NCBI GenBank assembly: GCA_036925085.1
Contig: JAUPFP010000011.1
Location: 4,274,797 to 4,338,796 of the forward strand
DNA length: 64,000 nt
Source of the DNA: Brachycybe producta
Taxonomy: Eukaryota > Arthropoda > Diplopoda > Playtdesmida > Andrognathidae
Reading direction: 5' to 3'
Shown here: one piece after another, positions 20,998 through 33,020 of the stretch
How the letters are laid out: every line of letters starts with the position of its first letter
Numbering within the stretch: position 1 is the stretch's first letter
Translations under genes and position numbers: made by a program
The notes under the pieces: generated by a model
Told to the model about the DNA's origin: nothing
Seen by the model: the letters and a program-made list of their open reading frames with translations, nothing else
Database searches by the model: none

Positions 20998-22300
20998 GTG
21001 ACTCAAAATTGCTATTTATCTGACTCTCTACCATCACAATCGTTTTCCTCAAAGACTGCCTTTTCTGCGAAAATTTTTAAAACATCAGCTGCCTCCTGCG
21101 AGAATAGAACCCCAATTGGACAAGGCCACAGTGTGCCAGGGCGCCTCTTGAGTTCAGTCCTCGCCTCAACTCAACGCTGGACTTGACACCAAAAAACAAT
21201 TTGCTCCAAGGTGCCCACGCCTTTGCCACAATAACATGCGCTATTATTTCGTAGTTTGAATCTCTTGAAGTAAGAGTTAAATGGACCGTGACCAGAGGTT
21301 ATTTGTGCTGCCTTACCAGGCACAATCCTATCTGTTCCTACTATGGGAACCATCTCATGTGTCTGTTGACCAGTTTAAGCTCCATTTGAGAGGTTTTGCC
21401 ATTTAATCGTCATCATTTCCCTACTCTTTTTAGTAATATGGTTCATTGGGTATAAATACTCTTCGCAGGCACCCTCGGTTGTGCTCAGCTTAGCCACCCC
21501 ATTAACACACTCATTCCACCTTTGTCCTGGGTGGGCCTTAACCCACACCAAGCGTCGGTTGCAGCCAAGATTTTTAAGACTGACCAGTTTTAAGTTTGCA
21601 TTGATTGCTTCTTGATATGAATGATCACAGCTAGCGATTACATTTTAGGACTGATCTGCTGTCAACACACACAACCACCAAATTTAGGACTCTGAGCACA
21701 TTTTATTACCAATTCATTCAACAAATTGCCAGCTGCTAATAGTTCAGCTTGGAAAATACTACATTCGAGGGGCATCTTCCTTCCCTTAGCTGCAAGTATC
21801 ACCTCTCTTTGAATTATGATCCAAGCCCACCCCACACCATCCACTGATTTAGATTCATCAGAGAAAGCTAGCAGACAGCTGGGGGTCCTGTAGAGAATGT
21901 TCATTAGCATTTTTGACTGAGAAATGCATCTTGAGTCCAGGATGAACTGACTCTTGATCTGTCAATATTTTTAAGTTTTTTCTAGATGTCCAAGCCTCAA
22001 AGCGAACCCCAGCCTTGATATGCAAGGATTAGATAATAAAAATGGCTGCTGAATGGCCTCCAGCTGGCTCACAATATGGGAATCTGTAGCCCATTGACCC
22101 CAACACTCTGCCCCGTGCAATACCATGGGGACTATAGCAACCAAGAACACCCTCTTCAGGATCTTTTTTTTGTTGCCTCACCATTTACTAGCTACACAAT
22201 AAAGTCTAGTTGCGATGGTTCCACCTTCCTTTTGAATACAAGTTACATGTGGGATTTATGAGAACCTGGAGACCCAAGTACCTCATACTCGGCTCTTTTT
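20998..22300 (-). pseudogene. RNase H-bearing non-LTR retrotransposon relic
   Basis: On the minus strand, a thumb-like region (PMVLHGAECWGQ, SQLEAIQQPFL) is followed at 21910-21662 by an RNase H domain: LAFSDESKSVDGVGWAW with the first acidic residue, then PLECSIFQAELLA with the Glu. At 21353-21171 comes ITSGHGPFNSYFKRFKLR and a Cys-rich CYCGKGVGT end. The order RT thumb, RNase H, terminal segment matches I/R1-type non-LTR elements. Stops separate the blocks. Confidence 0.75.
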
Positions 22301-22309
22301 TATTATATG

Positions 22310-23230
22310 ACCATTAAAGTGAACCATTGACCCCCTTTTGTCATTGTAGTATAAAAAACTCACCTCTGCATCACGGTGATCACTTTTGCATCACCGTAAA
22401 CAATGTTCACCAAGCTGTACTACACTGCTACATTTCTGGCATAATATAAAATCACTGCTGCATTAATTAAAGTCTCCCCTCAACCATTATTAAATGTCCA
22501 TTAAATAATATTATATTTTTCTTTTTATGCCTGAATAGTTTTTTTCAACAATAGAGGACATTTTTAAACAGCATTAGCTTGCTATATTCATTTTTTATTT
22601 TACAAGATTTTTTTTTCATTATTTATTTTTTTGTTAAAAATCCTATTGTGTTTTTTCAATGTAATAGTTTTTGTTTAAATATGTTTTTAATTATTTTTAC
22701 ACCATTAATTAGTTTTTAGCTTCGGTTTTTCTATATTTGTGAAAAACATTTTAGATTTTTAATTCTGAAGAACATAATATAATTTTAAAAGAAATATTTA
22801 ACAAAAATCAAATATCACGGGGTAAGATTAGGCTTGTTTATGCATTACTTATAGAATTTGTAAGACAACAATCCAGTTATACATATTGAAAATTGTCTGT
22901 CTGCGACGGTTTCAACATGGGTTGAAGTTAGTGGTAGATGGTCATCAGTCTATGATATTGGGAAAAATGAACCTCATTTTTCAGAAGTTATTATAAGATT
23001 GAATTGCATCATTTTGACCATTCAATTAATTCTATTTTCTATCTTCTGCTAGCATGATATTGAACATGCCAAGACAGGTTTTATACAGGATCGAATATAA
23101 GCCATGTGATCTGCAATAGCATTGTCGAACTGAATATAAAAATGCCACAACAATTTAATAAAATCATTTCACCTAAGAACACTGTTGGAAGTTTCTTTTT
23201 ATAAGGTTTGACTATGAAACATGAACATTA
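22310..23230. other. AT-rich spacer
   Basis: Long T- and A-rich stretches. No exon of the gene family, no TE protein and no RNA gene could be seen. Confidence 0.4.
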
Positions 23231-23241
23231 TTTTTTTTTAA

Positions 23242-23720
23242 ATGAATTCGCTAGAGAATATAGAAGTAGGGATTGATTGTCATGGCTTCCAAATTGATGC
23301 TGAATTTTGCATAAAAGAAATGAGATATTTTAAAATACAGAAAAAGAACCATAGTGTTTTTATAACAGTTCCATTTGATATACCATTCACTGCTCATCAC
23401 CTAAAAACTGTGAAAATGATGGAGATGACATAGAAGTAGCTGGTCTATGTGAATTAGCTTGTACCACAAGTCTTGCTTAAAAATACAAATGCAATATTTG
23501 CATACATGGGCAGATTAATAGAAGAAACAATATTATCAGCATTAAATATTTCATGTGTGAATCTTGAGGAGCTTGGTTTAAATAAAAAAATATGAGGACC
23601 TTATGGATTCCTTTGGAGTATTTGAACGCGATTATTCATATTTGCATCATAAAAAATGCTATGACCACAGAGTACACTGTTCAAAAAATGAGTCTTTTAT
23701 ATTTGGATTATGGGTACTGA
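23242..23720 (+). pseudogene. TE-associated protein relic (uncertain family)
   Basis: The first ORF (23242-23433) reads VGIDCHGFQIDAEFCIKEM. Further on in shifted frames come VNLEELGL and a CYDHRVHCSKNE-like Cys/His piece. This order resembles a widespread TE-linked protein of unknown function with an early 'ID.QGF....FIVKE' motif and a late Cys/His motif. The match is by memory of pattern only. Position upstream of the Polinton ATPase suggests the same element. Confidence 0.4.
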
Positions 23721-23944
23721 AGCAAAGAAAGTCAAAGTAACAATCTTTTTTTCCCCTATTTGTTATTGTTATTTTATATTAGAAACTATACGCATGGATT
23801 TTCCAGATAATGAGAAATGTTTAATTCGTCATATGCAAAGTTTGATACTGCTTCCACGAGGTCACCAAGCAAATCATGACTATGGAAGTGGACAAGATGA
23901 AGCCTATGGAAGTCAAGACCCGACAAATTACTACATTGATAGTT

Positions 23945-24769
23945 TGAATTTTTGAATTTGAAAAATTACTCTGCAAGCAGCCATAAAGGCCTATGGCAGA
24001 GGGACAAGAGTCCAAGTGCAGCATAGAAAATGCATTGTCAAAACCAGAAAATATAAAACCCTAATGATATAAACCCAACAACAATTTCAATATTTTTTAA
24101 TGCTGCAAATATATGCATTGTCAAAACAAAACAAAACTATGACTCCCATAAAATACGTTTTTCCTGCACAAAATCCCCAGCAAGCGAGTTCCATTGTTGA
24201 ATCGCCCTCGGGACAAATGACCAGTAATAAGAATCTGTTCGTGCAAAAATCTCTCCAACTTTGTTAGAGTGGTCACCTCTACCCAAATATAATGCCCTGC
24301 AAAGTTTACTTGAAGTAGGTTTAGGGCAAGAGCCTTCTAGCATTCGATTAAAGATATTAAGATTAAAATCTGAACGTCTTGCAAGTAAACTATCCCAACC
24401 AAGCTCTGAAAGCATTTTAGTTACACTGTCGGCATATCAATATTTACCGCAAACAAACCTAGCAGCCCTGCGTTGGACCATTTCTATAGAGTGAGCTAAG
24501 TCCTCAGTGTGGGGATTCCACACGGAGCTGCAGTATTCTAGATGGGGACGTACTAATGATTGATATGCTATACATTTTACCTCCCTGGGACACCTTCTTA
24601 GAACGCGTTGACTAAACCTAAGCATCTGCATAGACTTGGAAATAATCTGTTCGACATGCAGCTTCCAAGAAAGTTTAGCTGTAATCGTTACCCCCAAATA
24701 TTTATAAGAATTTACATTATTAAGTGGAATGGCCCCTATAGTATTGATGGTCAACGAGATATAAAACAC
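23945..24769 (-). pseudogene. CR1/L2-like element, 3' half (copy near the Polinton)
   Basis: ORFs 24769-24437 and 24415-24137 on the minus strand give NVNSYKYLGVTI, QSLVRPHLEYCSSVWNPH, VQRRAARFVCGKY and then SYYWSFVPRAI. A frameshift lies at about 24430. It is nearly identical to the copy at 42205-43146. The 3' end has the TTCAAATTC-type tail at 23945-23960. 5'-truncated, no active-site region. Confidence 0.85.
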
Positions 24770-25127
24770 AAAAACAAATACAAAAACAATCTAGATCTAC
24801 TATTCTCAAAGGTAGGGCCTATTATATTTATTAATGCCCATTGGTCAGATTTATTTATGAAACATGTTTAAATACAGAATAAACTTTTTCTTTTTCAACA
24901 ATTGACTTTTATTTGTTGAAAAATGATGAATTATAAATGTATAAGCATATCAACAAAAAATGAAGATAAGTGTTTCACAAAAGCATACAGTTAATATAAA
25001 ATATATTATAATAGTTTGTGTATTTTCATTAATGCACTCAAATTTGTGAATATTGCTTTTTGTCATTCAAGTCCAAGTGTCTTAAAATCTATAAAAATGT
25101 TAACAATATCAACTATGAACAATGACT

Positions 25128-25672
25128 TATTTCAATTTAAAGCACCTTTTCGGATGAAAGTTGTTGGCCCATCAACTAGCGGCACCAATGCCCACCACCA
25201 ATGAATATAACTTGGTTTTATTTGCAATGGCAGGACTTGTTTTCAATATATAGAAGACAAATAACATTTACAAAAGGAACGCCAATTATGAAAGACATTA
25301 ACTATGCTAAAAATCATCTCATTGTAAAAGATGGCCTTTTTCAGAAGATGCACAAAGAAACTGTTCAATTGTTTACCTGTGATTCTCGTCATCGAAATAT
25401 CAGTGTCATTTTTATTACACAAAATATTTTCCACAAAAGTCCTCATCAAAGAACTATTTCTTTAAATGCATCATACCTCATACCTCCTGCTCTTCAGAAA
25501 CCCTCGTGACAAATCACAGATAGCTCATTTGGCACAACAGATGTATCCGAATAACATTAAATTTATGATTGATGCATTTCATTAGAGTATTAAAGAACCT
25601 TATAGTTATTTATTGATTGACATTACTCAGACTGTAGACGATAAGGTACGTCTTCGTACTAATATATTCCCC
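25128..25672 (+). pseudogene. Polinton/Maverick packaging-type ATPase relic
   Basis: Pieces in order: FKAPFRMKVVGPSTSG (P-loop region, with Thr where the Walker A Lys should be), ITWFYLQWQDLF, NHLIVKDGLF (Walker B region, altered), then HRNISVIFITQNIFH and HQRTISLNASYLI, and finally QIAHLAQQMYPN and VRLRTNIFP. This is the known block order of the A32-like ATPases of Polintons. A stop at 25200, a shift near 25495 and the lost P-loop Lys make it inactive. Confidence 0.8.
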
Positions 25673-25719
25673 GAAAAATGCACCACAGTACATTTTTGTA
25701 CTTTATGTTGTAAATCTCG

Positions 25720-25855
25720 ATTCAAGTTCAGAGCCGGGATTCCACTGGGTGGCAATTTATTTCATCCCAAATGGAACGGCAGAATATTTTGACAACTATG
25801 GAATAGCTCCTTCAACTACCAGATATGTTGATTTATCAAAATAAATAGCATTCAA
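25720..25855 (+). pseudogene. Polinton adenovirus-type cysteine protease fragment
   Basis: It reads SEPGFHWVAIYFIPNG followed by AEYFDNYGIAPS. It has the His of an HW motif and the acidic YFD-YG segment characteristic of C5-type proteases found next to the ATPase in Polintons. The part carrying the catalytic Cys is missing, as A/T-rich sequence follows. Confidence 0.75.
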
Positions 25856-26107
25856 TGGAATTATAACATGAAGCATCTTCAACATTCAAGAACTGCTGTT
25901 TGTGGGCAATATTGCATTTATTTTTTCAATCCTTCGATGTTCCAAAATTACTTCCATGTTTTCTAAGCATAACTATTTTTATAATGATAAAATAGTACAT
26001 TTTTTTGTTAATAACATGATTAAAAAATATTTACCACTGTATTATGAATGAAGCTGTATTGAATGAATATTGAATAAAATACTTTATATAATTATATATA
26101 TATAATA

Positions 26108-27290
26108 TCCCAGGTCTGTGTAAGTGTGTGTGTGTGTGAATGGAGTAACATCGGAATTTATATAAATTTGAATAAATGAACCATTTTTTCTCAAGGGCAA
26201 CTATATGTTGAACTCTTCCTTTAGAAAGTGTAGAAGGGGAGAGAGAGAAGTGGGAGGGGGTGAGGGGAAAAGGTTGGAAAGTGTAGAAGGGGAGAGAGAG
26301 AGAAAAGTGGGAGGGGTGACTGAAATTGAAATAAAAGGAGTCATCATCATCATCATCATCATCGTTTTCTGTACCTTATCCCGCAAGCAGCAGGGTCAGC
26401 CTTGCTGGTTCTAACTCCACTCGTTTCCGATTTTGCACCAAGCCCCCAGTGCCCCCACATGCCAGCATATCCCGTTTTACTACCCCGTCCCAGGTTTGCT
26501 TGGGTCTTCCTCTACCCCATTTTACCTGCCTCAGCAGCCCATCTTCTCCGCTCCTGAAGACATGCCCAAACCACCGCAGCCTATTTTCCTGCATCTTTTC
26601 TACTTTATTTGTTAAACCTACACTACCCCTAATAAAATCATTTCTGATCCTATCCCTTCTGGTTACCCCATTCATAAACCTTAGCATTCTCATCTCAGCT
26701 ACTTGCATTCTATCCTCATGCACCTTCTTGATTGCCCAACATTCTGATCCATACAACATAGCTGGTCTGACTACTGTCCTATAAAACTTTCCTAGGTACT
26801 TTAATAAAACTTTATAGGTAACTTCCTGTCAAATAAAACCCCACTAGCCTGCCTCCACCTATGCCAACCTGCTTTTCTCCGGTTTGTGATGTCTAAGTCT
26901 AAGCTCCCATCATCTTGCAGCACAGATCCTAAATATTTGAAGTCGTGCACCTGCTGCATTAAACTGTCCCACGTGTAATCCCCTCATTCAACTGTTCCTA
27001 CCCATCCCACTGAAATTTCATGTACTCCGTTTTTGCCCTACTTATTCAACCCCTTTGATACCAAGGCATTCCTAGTCTCCTCTAACCTTATCTCGAGTTC
27101 CATTTTGGATTCCCCAACTAAGACTATGTCATCTGCAAACAGCATGCATACACCAGGGGACCTCCTGCCTCACTCCTGCCAGTAACTCATCCAGGACCAA
27201 AATGAATAGATATGGAAAGGAGTAAAAAAAGGAAACAATGAAGTGCATGCACACAATTGTGTGTGAATTTGGTCCCGTCATTTATGACGG
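26108..27290 (+). mobile_element. Helitron copy 3, split by an RTE insertion
   Basis: It starts A|TCCCAGGTCTGTGTAAG and ends in the hairpin CCCGTCATTTATGACGG at 27274-27290. The last bases, including CTAG, are gone because another Helitron starts there. The polypurine tract (26231-26330) is intact. An RTE 3' fragment lies inside, flanked by AAAGGAGT. Confidence 0.65.
26341..27215 (-). pseudogene. RTE-clade non-LTR retrotransposon, 3' fragment, copy 1
   Basis: The minus-strand ORF 26759-26376 has MLYGSECWAIKKVHEDRMQV, EMRMLRFM and RLRWFGHVFRS, and a shortened RGRGRPKQTW end. This is the C-terminal region of RTE/BovB-type proteins. It ends in a (CATCAT)n tail (ATG repeats on the sense strand), as known for RTE. 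The 8-bp direct repeat AAAGGAGT flanks it. Compared with copy 2, it lacks the segment between LLRQ and the RGRG block. Dead. Confidence 0.85.
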
Positions 27291-27297
27291 TATATAT

Positions 27298-28529
27298 AAG
27301 CCAGGTCTGTGTATGTGTGTGTGTGTGGAGTAGCACTGTACAAAACCCTTGAATCATGTCGGAATTTATATAAATTTAAATAAATGAAGAAATGAACAGC
27401 TTTTTTTCTCAAGATCAACTGTATGTTACACCCTTCCCAGCGAACCCCATGATATTAAATTGAAGAGGGGAAAAGGTTGGAAAGTGTAGAGGGGGAGAGA
27501 GAGAGAAACATGGATGGAGAAAAAAGTGGGGGGGTGACTGAAATTGAAATGTAAAGAGTAAATAAAGGAAAAACTGACGTGCATGTTGTAACACTCGGTA
27601 AATCGTGATCCTGCCAAAACCATAGCCCGGGGGGGTAAACAACTCTCAACCGTCCCTCCCTCCCCTCTGACTCACCTTTCTGACTCATAAACAAGCGGCG
27701 GATTAATACACATAGGACCATGGACACTTGGACCTGGTTACACCTCGCAGGTGTACACAGGTCCAAGGTATAAAAGGACCGTGCTCCTCTTTGTAGTTAG
27801 TTCTTGTCCTTTGCCTGTATTACGTGATCTTTATCTGAATCATGGGCCTGAGGACGCACCGTTAAGTCTTTATAAGTTCATCCTTGTATTCTGTGTTTCT
27901 TACAAGTGATGAATAAAGTTATAATAAGAAACAGCATTGTCTTTCTGTAATGTAACCAACTTCTCTTCAGAGGCCGGAGACTCCACAAGGCAGGAGGTAT
28001 ACGATTCCTAGCAGCTACAACATCTTCTCTTGTCGGTGTACTGAAAGAAGAAGATGTATATCAGCATCGACCGGAAGAGAGAGAGAGATGGCCATCACCC
28101 CCATGCAGAGGAGTGACCACAATTTGTCTCCATCCAACTCTCTGCAGCTCGAATCTTTTCCGTGCGGCACCGTACGGTTCAGAGAAGAATCGAGATACAG
28201 AAGATGTCATCTTAAGGTTGGTAAAATAAAATGGCCGATGCCAAAAGCTCACAATGTGCACACGAGAGAAAATGAAAAGTGCATTTTTTTTTCAAATATA
28301 AAAAGGGGAGGGGGTAATAGTAGCAAAATTAAAATAGAATTTATCATGGGCAACTGTGCCCAGCATTAGAATTTCTTTTGCTCAGCCCTTTTATGAACGT
28401 CATCAATTTCTAATTGGGTTTGTTTACTTGGTCTGATGTCATAAAAGGCCTGAAGAAAAGAAATTCTAATGCTGGGCACGATTGCCTGTGAAGTTGGCTC
28501 CCGTCATTTATGATGGGTTACCCCACTAG
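27298..28529 (+). mobile_element. Helitron copy 4, split by a solo LTR
   Basis: It begins AAGCCAGGTCTGTGTATGTG and ends GTCATTTATGATGGGTTACCCCACTAG before T (28530). It carries the same internal inverted repeat as copy 2 (CTCAGCCCTTTTATGAACGTC region). A solo LTR sits at 27588-28253. Confidence 0.7.
27588..28253 (+). mobile_element. Solo LTR, family 2, copy 2
   Basis: 666 bp, TGTAACACTCGG ... AAAGCTCACA, with TSD ATGT (27584-27587 and 28254-28257). The Helitron sequence resumes in register after it. TATA-type box GTATAAAAGGACC at 27767 and AATAAAG at 27912 give a plus-strand promoter/poly(A) layout. Confidence 0.85.
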
Positions 28530-28532
28530 TTA

Positions 28533-28957
28533 TTATAGAATTCCTGTTGATTCAAACCCTTGATTACTTCATGAACTTATTGCAAGCGAATCTTCAATAA
28601 AATTTATATCAGCATAAATTTTCTCAAATATTATTTGTGCGATTCAATCACCTTTTTTATATTATAGTTATAGTTTCAAAAGTTTATTAATAATATTCCT
28701 ATATTTCCTCCATAATTAGATTCAATAACTCTTTCGTGAACATCAATTCCAAAATGAAGAGCAATCCCAGACCTTGGCAAAATTCTTCCATAGAATCCAA
28801 TAGGTAAAGCTAAGGCTAGATCAGTCATACAAAGCATTTTCTCACCATGTTATAACCATGTTATAACATAATTGTATGCAGAATAGAGATCATATCCAGC
28901 ATCTCCAATGTTCATCTTCTTAGGCATAAAACAGTTACCACTTAATTTTTGAAACAT
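28533..28957 (-). pseudogene. dUTPase (dUTP diphosphatase) pseudogene
   Basis: All five conserved dUTPase motifs can be traced on the minus strand. GDAGYDLYSA is motif 1, GRILPRSGIA is motif 2, and VIESNYGGNIGILLINF is the motif 3 region. A motif 4-like RIAQIIFEKI appears after a frameshift. GFESTG is the C-terminal Phe-containing motif 5. The enzyme hydrolyses dUTP to dUMP. Two stops, at least one frameshift and a changed motif 3 break it. It has no introns. It could be a processed copy of the host gene or cargo of the neighbouring Polinton, as it lies on the same strand just after polymerase B. Confidence 0.8.
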
Positions 28958-30590
28958 GATTCTGCATGCTAAACAAAAAACAAAAAACAAAACAAGAACA
29001 GTGTAAAACAGTATTTATTTGTGTTTATTAATTTTCTTTTATACAATTATACTTCTAAAAAAATATCTATGTGCAATAGTGGTTATTCTATTATCATTTA
29101 CATACCTTTTATCATCAAAAGCATTCAGTGCAATTTTATGAACTTCAAGAGAGTAAATGTCATGTCTTTTTTAAATAATCTGGTTTTGTATGATTAAATT
29201 GTGTTGCTACAATTTGTTTCTTTATACCTTTTGCTTTACATTTATATTGTTTGTTACTCAAAAGCACTGAATACATTTTAGCCTTAAGAGCTACAAATTC
29301 AGTAATAGGCACACCATTCATTTCACCTTCATTTACCTAATACTTTTTTATTCTTGGCAAAATATAAAGGATGATTTTTAGGATAATCACTTTTATCCGT
29401 GTAATATTGGTATTGCTTCATATCATTATACAAATCTTTAGTTTTATATACATAATAAAACTATCTGTATCAGTATACAATAATTTTAAGTGTGTTCCTG
29501 AATATTTTGATTTTAAAACATAATAAAACAATTCATACATTAAAAGTTTTGTAATTTCTAAAATAGTGAAACCAGTATACAAAGGTTTATTAAAATGTAT
29601 GGACCACTTTTTCATTTTGAAAATTGTTAATTTGAGATCAATAATTTGAAAGGATTCAATATTAGCTCTACTCATAAGCTTTAGACATCTACTTTTTCAG
29701 TAACAATTTCTGCTTTAGTTTTTTTCCTTTGATCTTCCATAGTTTTTCTAAAAACAGCTTTATTCATTAATTTAAAAGTCTTTTTCAAAATCATCATTTG
29801 CTTTTTTGCACCTGCTAATATTAAAATCTATGTAAGGTTTTAACCACGATCCTTGTGTGAATGACAAAATGGGATTATTTTGGTTAATTTCATTCCTAAG
29901 TTTAAATAGCATTGTAAGTTTCTAATATGAATTGCATACTTTTCCTTGTTGCACAGGTTTGATGCTAATTTTTTTGACTTGTATGTATCAGGCCATTTGC
30001 CTTGTATATTTTCAAGTAATGATTTACTATCAAAAGATGACATGTATAAACTTATATGTAGTTGTTTTGGACAAAGTGTGTAATCACTATGATCTGCATG
30101 TAAATTTTAAGGATACTCTAAGTCTACTTCTAGGATGTACCCCTCATTTTCATTTTCATTGATAGCATTGATGTCAAATAAATCTACTTTATCTTGTGCA
30201 AGCCAGTGAAAGTTTTTCATTGGCATATGTTCACACATTGCAGTTGCATAAAAAGAGTTGCAATCCCAGTAAGTTATATATGAGTTTTTTTTCCTTTGGA
30301 TTATAGTCATTCTAATATGGATTGTTTGACAAATTCCTTTTTCATAAATAAATGCATATCATAATCAGTTAATAAATCAAGTTTGATTTTTGTATATTTT
30401 AGAGTAGCTGACCATGCATACATGGTTAATGCGAAATAATTAGCAGGGTCAAGTCCAAAACTCTTGAAAGAAATATTTTGAAAATTTTCAAAAACACCTG
30501 CTAAAATCAAGCAGTCACTACTTAAGTACAAATCATGACAATCATCCAAGGTCTAACAATGAAATGTATTCCAAACATTTTGCACATGAA

Positions 30591-30868
30591 CAGTACCGTC
30601 TTTAATATAAGGGCACACGGGGCCCGTGCCCAGGGCCCCCGACCTCACGGGGGCCCCGAAAGGCTAATATATTCTCTTACACAAAAAAAGGAGCTCACAT
30701 TTTTTTCTATTTTAGGTAGATACCTACTAAGAATTACTGTCAACATTTCTAAATTGAAATGTTAATAGGACACCAGATCAGATTTTTAAATTTTTTCTAA
30801 TTTTTACTATCCAATGGGGCCTCCAATTCTTGTGTGCCCAAGGGCCCCGACATGCCCTAAGATGGCCC
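30591..30868. mobile_element. 278-bp GC-ended insertion in polymerase B with a 10-bp TSD
   Basis: TGCACATGAA is duplicated on both sides (30581-30590, 30869-30878). The polymerase frame (DISDEDYIHVQ to VWNTF) is restored when the insert and one repeat are removed. The ends are GC-rich with inverted GGGCCC/GGGGCCCC motifs, and the middle is AT-rich. No coding region. Class unknown. Confidence 0.7.
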
Positions 30869-31956
30869 TGCACATGAATGTAATCTTCATCTGAAATGTC
30901 TTCATTATTTAATGAATTGTTAAAACAATCTTTGCTTGGGATCTCCATCATATCAAATTTCGAATAATGATCCAAGTATTCATATGGGAAATAACCTTTT
31001 TGGCACATGAAATTAACTTTCTGAGATTCTTTGAAAAACCATGAAACACATTTAAATTTATCTTTTGGTAGATTTTGAGCTAGGGAAGACAAAGATGCAG
31101 ACAAAAGCTATCTAGGAAAACAAGACCATTTACAATAAAACTTGTAAAACATTCAGTATTTAGAAGAATAACATTTATTGGCTTTTCTGTTTTATTCTTT
31201 CTAGTACAATAAAATGCTCATCATATGAACATAAACAATGAGCAAAACATGGTAGATATTATCTGTCTTTTAGAGATGAGTTGCAGCTAATACATGATGC
31301 ACTTAAGAAATTATATCCTGGTAAGTGATGATCATGATCTCTCACTTTTCCAGTATATATTTCATGTAATTCAACATAACACATATAGCAGTGAGTTGCC
31401 TTTTCAAAATGTTTTTCATTTTATTTTGATAATTTCATTGGCTCAATTGGAGATAAATTTAACAATTAACTTGCTTTTTGTTTTAAAGTCATTACAAGTT
31501 CATATGCAGGATCCTCAGATTATTTACACTCATCTGCAACAACATTTCCCAGGTAATCTATGATAACATAGAAATATGAGCATGCTTCATGCTTTTGCAT
31601 GGGTTTAGTTTATGAAGAAGTAGGAATAGGAGTAGGTCCATTCACCTTTTGTATTAAACTCTCAAAATCAAAATAAGCAACATATGGACAACAGAGAGTT
31701 TTATTAAAGTCAATGAATTTTAATTGAAATTGTCATCATTTGGAAGTGTAACTTTTGCTGCTTGATGGGTTAAGCACATAGGACTATGTCAATCTAAAGT
31801 GCTTTTTACAAAAAATCCTTGACAGCATTGATTACAAAAAAACTTTTTATTCAAACTCTGATGTCCAAGCAGTTTAGACATATTCCGTATGAGAAAATAA
31901 TGCTTGTCGTGGTATAGCAGATTAATTTTGTGAATTGAATCAAAAGTGCTTATTTG

Positions 31957-32563
31957 TATAACAACCCGGCTGGGGTTCGTCACAACACCCAGTAAAACTT
32001 CTCCATCCTTATCCTGACTCTTTTTGGGGCCGGTATCACAATGCTGGCTTGCACCACCCATGTCCCTTGGTGGTGCCAACTGTCGGAAGTCCTCCTCTCC
32101 GAATGTCGCCGGGCGGTTGTCCACCACACAAGAAGAGAAACCCACGGTGTATTCCCGATAGATCACACCATCAAACTGGCCAAAATGACGGAAATAGGAT
32201 GGTAAAGTGCCGGTATACTCCCACTGGCAAACTCCCACCCTCTCTGCCGATACTACCCCAGAATAAGTGACACCAGACACCAGTGTAGGAAATGAAATAA
32301 ATATAATTTATTCAAAATAAATATAACACTATTTAAGCACAAAACCAAAAACCAAACCACAAGAGCACAAAGAGATGAACCAATGGTGGCCATCTTGGCC
32401 ACCAACAAACAAAGCACACATCCTCTCCATGTGGGGGTTGACAGTGACCCGACCTGGAGTTCATTTCATCTGCCGGGCTGCCCACTACAGCATCCTAGCA
32501 GATGACATCAGGATTCAGTCTTGCTCCTCCTAATTAAAGAAGGAACATAACTGGGTCATGACA
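31957..32563. mobile_element. Solo LTR, family 1, copy 3 (inside polymerase B)
   Basis: 607 bp starting TATAACAACCCGGCTGG and ending GGGTCATGACA, with 4-bp TSD TTTG (31953-31956, 32564-32567). It aligns weakly but in order with family 1 copies 1 and 2 (CCCAGTAAA, GGCGGTTGTCC..., TTTATTCAAAATAAATATA). Removing it rejoins the polymerase reading frame (…VPLQ to ISTFD…). Confidence 0.75.
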
Positions 32564-32809
32564 TTTGTAATGGGACAATATACTTTTTATAAGCAAAAAC
32601 ATTAATTTTTAAGTTATTAGCAATTTCAAATTTTGATATCTGGCTAATACATACTGGATACTGAAGCATTGATGTATTTAATTTTGGTTCATATTTAGAA
32701 TAATGATTCACTCTATTTGGATTATTACATCTATGTATTGGATATAGATGTGCTAATATACACCATAAAAAGCATTTATTATTTTTAGACATGATGTTTA
32801 AAATTGCTT

Positions 32810-33016
32810 TTAGTTTAGTTGAACACCCACCCCGAATGTATATGATCTAGTCATTCTTGTTTTGAACTATGATGTATATTACATAAGCAACATAAGTCTT
32901 CTTGTTTAAAAAATCCATTATTTGAAATTAAATCCCAAATCTTATACAATCAAAGGCAGGTCTTGAATTGTCTTAGCTAATATAGGAAAAATTTTGATGG
33001 GCATAAATGCACCCTA
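32810..33016. other. Spacer upstream of polymerase B
   Basis: Possible further N-terminal polymerase remnant, but no motif could be confirmed. Confidence 0.3.
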
Positions 33017-33020
33017 AAGC

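Larger units (their letters stand above)
29100..32800 (-). pseudogene. Polinton/Maverick protein-primed DNA polymerase B, broken by two insertions
   Basis: N to C on the minus strand: KCFLWCILAHLYPIHR (32780), then KINLLYHDKHYFLIRNMSKL and a Cys pair. The exonuclease I motif is AYFDFESL (31660), followed by a CYMCYVEFH...HDHH zinc-type region. Then come LAQNLPKDKF, DISDEDY, CHDLYL..VFENF and SFGLDPANYFALTMYAW. Polymerase motif A is DCNSFYATAM, and after YILEVDLEYP and a KEKY..H..NL block, motif C is YTDTDS (29470). Downstream pieces (SDYPKNHPLYF) run to about 29110. Many stops, a solo LTR at 31957-32563 and a 278-bp insert at 30591-30868 interrupt it. Known role: replication of Polintons. Dead here. 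Confidence 0.88.

Noticed and set aside
32049..32270. ORF with proline/glycine-rich content
   Set aside because: It is inside a family 1 solo LTR inserted in polymerase B.
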